Shown here one piece after another: positions 58,211 to 64,000 of a stretch of 64,000 nucleotides of DNA (positions are counted from its first letter, which is position 1; each line of letters begins with the position of its first letter). A model generated the notes under the pieces. The model worked only from the letters and a program-made list of their open reading frames with translations. It made no database searches and had not been told where the DNA came from. This stretch comes from Diprion similis (lineage: Eukaryota > Arthropoda > Insecta > Hymenoptera > Diprionidae). The stretch spans positions 19,406,001 through 19,470,000 of the forward strand of contig NC_060112.1 of the NCBI RefSeq assembly GCF_021155765.1, written 5' to 3'. Made by a program: the position numbers and the translations under genes.

Positions 58211-58318
58211 AAAAATTGAAATGAAACATTCGAGATATGAACGTTACGATCCAATCCCACTGAGCGACGATGAGCAGCCTGCTCTCGATTCTCCCACAGC
58301 TCTATTGTATTCACAATG
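58211..58318 (+). other. Exon-like segment beta, unit C
   Basis: Counterpart of 48599-48706. The frame and both splice-site dinucleotides are kept. Two amino-acid changes near the right end (Ser to Pro, Phe to Leu) argue against strong constraint. Confidence 0.3.
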
Positions 58319-58350
58319 GTTAAGTACGAGTTTTAATACGTTTATGTAAT

Positions 58351-58356
58351 TTTATT
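58351..58356 (-). terminator. Possible polyadenylation signal of FAR-C
   Basis: AATAAA on the - strand, about 230 bases past the FAR-C stop, equivalent to the one in unit B. Confidence 0.3.
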
Positions 58357-58583
58357 TTTTTAAGTTGAATTATCCATTGACAACTCAAGGAATAGTATAA
58401 AAATAGTCAAGAGTAATTTATCTCATTGCAGTTCATAAAATGTAGTTAAAGACAAATTTTCTGGCATTGAAGAAAAATAACGAAGTACTCAAGCTTCTTC
58501 GGCTGCTTCTTTGTGTTGGAAATGATCTCCTCAGATGATGTAATTAAACAATTGCTGACTTATAAAAAATATCATGGAAGTTG

Positions 58584-61500
58584 CTATATGCCCATAAATC
58601 TCACGAGTGTCCATAGAAGCCAGAAAATAATTCCACATAGCACTGATATCAAAGTGTAGTGAGCTAGTCGTAATCTGGAAACAAAAATTCAGAATGTCAA
58701 GTCGTATAATTCATGAAGGTATAATCTTTGGAACACATGGGGTCGTAAATTATAATAAAGTCTGAATAAAATATCAATGATAACAATGAATATTAATTGG
58801 ATACATATATCGCATTATAAGACATTTAATTTTTAACTGAATCATATCAAATTGAAATTCGTAATCATACTGTTTTACTTTGATTCTGCAGCATAAGGCA
58901 AATACAGTACATCAGTGCATTCTTAAAGGTAGTCCTGTAGGCGTGTCGATACAAATATCGATTTATGAAAATTGGAAACGATTAAACGAACCTTGCATAT
59001 CTAACAACTGCTTTAGGTGCAGTGTGTAATGGGTCTTTCACAATGTAAACACGTAAACCACGAATGAAATGGTAATTGTATTCACTCCAGCTGAACTTAT
59101 CCATGTTCAACTCAAACTGGTTCTGATCGGCGGGGCTCAGTTTCGCCGACAGTCTCAAAACACCGTTGTTATTGAAGCGCCACTGTTGCATCGTAAAAAA
59201 TGATATCACGGCGCTGAATTTGTGAACTTTCTTGTAAGCTTTCCATAACCTGTGAAGAAGCAACACCACTCATTAAGGCTCCTGCAAACTTTGGATGTAG
59301 GGATGAAATATCTTAAGTTGATGAAAGATCTGAACATCGTACAGGGATTATAAATTAATCGTCACGCGATAAAAGAGTAATTCAATTATACTTACATGGG
59401 CTCACGACCCACAATGCGAGCCACACTGTCTACAATGAGAGCGGGAAGAAGGTGGAGAAAAATTACGTACATCTTGTGAACCCATTCATACTTGTTAAGT
59501 CTGAAGCAGTAATACCATATACACATCATGGTTGGAATTCGCAGTCCAAAATCTTCTATATGTTGCATGAATTTACCCCACGTGATAGGTTTCTGGCAGG
59601 ATGATACTACGTTGTAGATCGGAGGTTCATCAATCTCCGGATTCTTTGAACTATCTGCGTTATTGACATTCGAGTTTCTGAAACAGAACAATTCACCTTA
59701 CGTTGATATCGGACGTTTTCACCGAGGCTTCCATACCCTTCAAGTAAGAGGGCAGCGCAATCTTACCGAGCTTCGGCGAGATCCCATGCAGCGACAATGA
59801 CATTGTTGATTACGTAGTCTGCGGGAATCAAATCGGCGATCATTTCCGGGTCACAGTGAAGAGTCCGCAATAATCCAACTGCAGCCCCAACCACTATTCC
59901 GGTGGCACCGTAGACGTTGTTGATCCAACCAGCGACGGGTTCCTTAGAAGTCCCGATTACTATGGAAGGTCTGACCACGCAGACCGGCAGACGGTGGTCG
60001 TTGCGACGAATGACATCTTCGGCGACCGCTTTGGAGAAGGCGTACGTATTCGGATACTTACCCAAGAGTCTGTGAGTTTGCAAGCAATCACGAACAGATT
60101 GAGGTGAATGAAGTTAGTGAAAATTTGTAGACATTTTTTGTGAGATGAACTGGTATTATTCTGTAATAAGTTGGTCCGAGGCTTCGCGCTCGACGAAGTC
60201 AGGAGTCAAGAAGCCTCTGGAGGAAATCGCGTCACTTACACCGGCGTGAGGTGTTGGAGGGGGGCGTCATCTAATATCTCCACGAGATTGAGTAATTTGT
60301 CCGAGTCGATCGGTGGTGGGTAGAATTTTTCATCGATGAACTCGCGAACGCAGTTCGAGTAGGCTGTTGAGATGTGGACGAATGCCTGCAGTCGGTGGAA
60401 GAGAAGGAACGAGAGTCAGAAATTGTAAAATTGGCGAAATCAGCGCTGCTGACCGTCGAGCATCGATCAACCCACCTTAAGATTTGGCATTTCCTTCGCG
60501 AGTCTCAGCATCTCCTTGGTGCCTCTGACGTTGATGTTGGTGGCGGTCCGTAAAGTTTCGTCAAACCTTACGGTGGCTGCACCGTGTATCACGACGTTCG
60601 TGGCTCGGAGCAGCTCCCTTTGCTCCGGCGCCAAACCCAAACCGACCTGCCCCACGTCGCCCTCGATCAACCTCACTTTTCGAGCAAATCCAGGCTTCTC
60701 TCTCTTCATTCGGTCGAAAACCTGCAATGGAAGCAACGAGGTAATCCCAATTTCTTCCCAACACATTCCTTACTCACTGCGAATGATCTCTGCCGCAAGT
60801 GTATTTGTTTATATATTTGTATATGAACTGGTTATATTTGCATATTCATATTTTGATTGCACTCTTTGCGTACGTGCCAAAATTTAAATGACTGGAGGCC
60901 AGAAGTACTCAAAAATAACTCACCACGTCGTCAAAGAGTTCCTTGAATCTGTCTTGCGGGCTTTTCCCTTTCTTTGCTCGCAGAAGCAGAAACAAAGTGC
61001 TTACTTCCGAACATGACCTAAAAATTTTTAATTCGATCTGTCGCTTCTTATTGATTTTTTACATATTCTATTGTAGATCCTAGTTATATCTCACTGGGCC
61101 TGTTTGGCTGCGAGAAAATTTGTCACTAAAGCACTATTTTCTTTACATGAACCCTGGACCCAAATGATATGCATACTATAGGCAGCGATAATATTTTCAT
61201 TGATGCATAATATCATTATTTGATTTGGACAATCAGTGTGTAACTCTTGAGAAAAAAAACTCTTCCCTGTGAATCCAAGCATTTCTTGTTTCGGGGTCAA
61301 AATTTTCAAATTCAAGAGTAAAAGATGGAGCACAACTGTAACGGCTCTTCGACATATTAACTCCATCGCTCTGAATTTTGTGCAATGACTCGCGAAATGA
61401 CAACTGTAAATAGCGTCTACGAATACAGGACATCTACGAACGAGGACAGTTGATATTATAGGTGGCAAAAAAGCGACTGTATTGCCTATTCAGAAGACAC

Positions 61501-62604
61501 GGGGGCGCAGGAGTAATTTTTTTCCCCGGTATCGAGTTCCATTGCTTACCGGTCGTAAAACAGTTTTAGTCACTTCGGGTGACACAAAAAAAACGAAAAT
61601 CGTGCAAGTGTTTCGGAAAGACTTTTATTAACGGAACGGCATAACCAATCCACCTTAAATAACATCACCCTCTCCGGAGGCATGACCTTTAATATTTTGT
61701 CCTGTGAAGTCCCCGTCTTGAATATGCCAACATGCTATATAATGACAGGAGGGTTGAAGAAAGTCCAAGTACCGCAAGACACTGATATCTATCCTCGATA
61801 CCCATCTCAACGACATTGATGTTGATCCAAAAACACGTCCGCGAAAAAAGGATTAAGTTTAATAAAAGGGAAGTGGAGTGTATCCGTACATCCAGTAAAT
61901 ATATGTGATCCTGGATATCTCTGAAATTATATTTATACTAGTTCCTGATGTATTTTATACTTGGGCGGGCCAGGCTGCCAGAGACAGAAAAAGTTTTCAT
62001 TCAACCCGTTTAACGAATTTGACCGAGTTCATTTATTTTGATGTTTACAAACAGTGTGATCTTCACCTTGGCATTTTATGCTCATTTCGAAAAGAAGTGG
62101 TCAGTACGGTTTATATCGGAGTCCATTTGAATGGCAGTTTTTTTTCTAAGCTGAATCAAAGGAATTGCACGTAAGCCTCGAGTCAAGACCTTGAGTTTGA
62201 AAAACAATATAATTACATATTTCGCAACTCAATCTTGACATCTCATAGGATTGCACCCGCTATAAAACTCATTTGAGAGCTAGAGGTGAAGAAGTCATCA
62301 TGAGTAGGAAATCTTTTCTCTCTTTTTATTAATGACCTGGTTGACTGACTGAAGAAATTACGAATCAGAAAATTTGCAACTGTTTGTATTACGCAATGGT
62401 TTCCCGCTTCGCATAGGTATCATGACAATTCAATGTCTTGACTTACCGCAGAATGCGCTCTATCAGAAGTCTTCCCAAAAACCCAGCACCTCCAGTAAGA
62501 AGGACGTTCATGCCTGCATAAAAACTTGCAACTTCGCCGGGACCTGTGGCCAGATTGGGTGCAGGGTCCGACATCATATCTCGAATATACGAAGCTTGAG
62601 ACAT
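58584..62604 (-). CDS. Fatty acyl-CoA reductase, copy C (8 coding exons)
   Basis: Same family and reaction as copies A and B. Coding exons, 5' to 3': 62604-62447, 61017-60924, 60721-60476, 60385-60240, 60069-59767, 59677-59396, 59249-58992, 58674-58584. The total is 1578 nt, 525 aa, with all junctions GT-AG and phases conserved. TGGAGFLG (37-44), HGAAT (130-134), STAYSN (172-177) and Y224-A-F-S-K228 are intact. Exons 1-4 encode the same protein as B, and exons 5-6 differ at about five residues. Exon 8 is identical to that of B. Exon 7 is the exception: about 20 of 85 residues differ from B, including SEYNYHFIRGLRVYIVKD where B has AEFSYHFVRGGRLYLVKD. The C version is nearer the usual FAR_C pattern (W-x-E-Y, G-[IL]-R-x-Y). 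Its substrate preference may therefore differ from B. Confidence 0.93.
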
Positions 62605-62789
62605 CCTAACGAGAAATGCCTGTGAATAAAATCAGAATAAAATTTGCAAGTGCAAAGTTTCTTCGGGTTGATTTAGTGTTTTCAACCATATAGTGTTGTA
62701 GTTCAATATTGAGTGTACGAAAAGAACTTTGGATTTAGTTATTGGGTAGTTTAAGGCTGTTGAATCAGCGAAAAATAATTTGAGGATGG

Positions 62790-63170
62790 TAAGATGCTGA
62801 AAAAAAAGTCGAGGCGATGAGAGAGTATGGGGCGAAGTTCTGCCCATTTTCGTCAGTTAGCTTTCATTCGCGAGAGCGACCAGCTCTCACGTGGGCACAA
62901 TCGATCTATGTGAGTGGTTTAGGTAAGGAAAATATTGGTCGCCGATGGTTGTTTTTTTTTCTTCTTCCACAATTCTAGTTTGTTTGTATTTTTTTTATTA
63001 TGCTTTTAATAGATTTTTCTATCGTAATCTAAATAGCCGTTCGTACGAGCGATGATATTCAATATTGTCTGCGTCCGCGGGAACCTGTCGAATATTTTGG
63101 TGGCGACTCTTTCGAAATGGAAGACGGAGTAATCAAAAAATAACATCCACCTTCTGAAGAAGATTTCGAC
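62790..63170 (-). promoter_or_regulatory. Conserved 5' flank of FAR-C
   Basis: Third copy of the upstream block, with the CACGTG E-box at 62888-62893. Parts of this flank match unit A better than unit B. Confidence 0.3.
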
Positions 63171-64000
63171 GAGTTTCGTATGGATAACATTACTTGTGTC
63201 ACAAGTACCTTTAATATTTACTCTTGTCGTCTGATTTAATTTGTGAAAGTATATTTTCAACATAAGTAAAAAATTTAAAAGAAGATTTTCCATATTATCG
63301 AATTTGCTTTCCCTTTTTTCTCGCTTCTTGACTTCCGAAAAGAAATCAAATATGTCTAATTTTCAATATGCAAAATAACTATCTGAGTGGGGCATGAATT
63401 TCATGATTTTTTTTCTGTAAGAGCATCTTTTACATATAAAAATGTCACGGGACCAATTTTCTTAAACGACTTTCCACTAGTCCACAATTTTTGAAATATT
63501 TTCATATGCAAACGACGTTTTTCGACCATTTTATAATTTCAATGACACGATGAAAAAAGATTCCATAAACAATATCGCTTGTTTACACAAATTAGAATGG
63601 TACAGATTTTTCTGAACAAGATAAGCTGATGAAAAATGTAATGGACGCGGTTGACCCATGTTCGTGATTTACGTGTGCAAAAAATAGTGCGTGGACTAGG
63701 GTTGACATCAAAATTATACGTATAGTTCATTGCGTCTATTTTCCATTCGTAATTTTTATCGCACCAGAAGATTGTGTGGAAAGTGAGACAGTGACAAACT
63801 ATTAATTAGACGCGAAACGTTAAAATGTTGCGTTATACATGCAGTTTGGAACAGTAAATTTATAAAGAGCGATTACTGGTGGCGGATGACACTTTAAAAA
63901 TGCCAACGTATTGGAATCAATCTAGAATAGCGTAAAAATACTTTACTTCTTTAAAATGAATGATTCGAACTATTTCAATCGAATGGAGACTTGATTAATG

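Larger units (their letters stand above)
57541..64000. repeat. Tandem FAR unit C (runs off the window)
   Basis: Head-to-tail copy of unit B. 57541 corresponds to about 47909, and the window end corresponds to about 54195 in B and 34050 in A. It differs from B by an extra 146 bases in intron 7 (near 58795-58985) and a net 42 bases in intron 1. More units may lie beyond the window. Confidence 0.85.

Overview
This looks like nuclear DNA of an arthropod, most likely an insect and possibly a hymenopteran. The sequence is AT-rich and mostly non-coding. Its genes are split by GT-AG introns, it is dense in simple repeats and small inverted-repeat transposons, and its only clearly recognisable genes are insect-type fatty acyl-CoA reductases (FARs). 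No tRNA, rRNA or CRISPR array was seen. The species assignment is inference; the FAR family and gene structures are read directly from the sequence.

Positions 1-28,400 hold no gene I can name. They contain microsatellites, a 2.2-2.5 kb MITE, a foldback element at 5.35-5.74 kb, three copies of one short inverted-repeat family at 17.6, 18.9 and 20.2 kb, and GC-rich patches (6.4-6.8, 18.4-18.6, 21.7-23.2 and 26.3-26.8 kb). The 6.4-6.8 kb patch could be a first coding exon on the + strand.

Positions 28,446-64,000 hold a tandem array of three FAR genes, all on the - strand: FAR-A (28,446-32,634), FAR-B (48,972-52,804) and FAR-C (58,584-62,604). Each has eight coding exons with matching phases. 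The spliced coding lengths are 1581, 1578 and 1578 nt (526, 525 and 525 aa). All three keep the nucleotide-binding glycine motif, the YxxxK catalytic pair, the C-terminal 'sterile'/FAR_C domain and a terminal membrane helix, so all three look functional. FARs reduce fatty acyl-CoA to fatty alcohol with NADPH, for cuticular wax and pheromone synthesis.

The array grew in at least two steps. FAR-B and FAR-C sit in head-to-tail units of about 9.6 kb, with a junction at about 57,540. FAR-A has a related but older unit (29,114-40,465). That unit carries an extra 2.6 kb block containing a clean hAT element (629 bp, 10-bp terminal inverted repeats, 8-bp target duplication), and it is separated from B by about 7.4 kb of unshared DNA with a decayed LTR-retrotransposon gag. 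The copies are mosaics. Exons 1-6 and 8 of B and C are nearly identical, but exon 7 (part of FAR_C) of C differs from B at about 20 of 85 residues, while intron 1 and the 5' flank of C often match A better than B. This pattern suggests gene conversion combined with diversification of one C-terminal exon, and it is the most interesting signal in the window.
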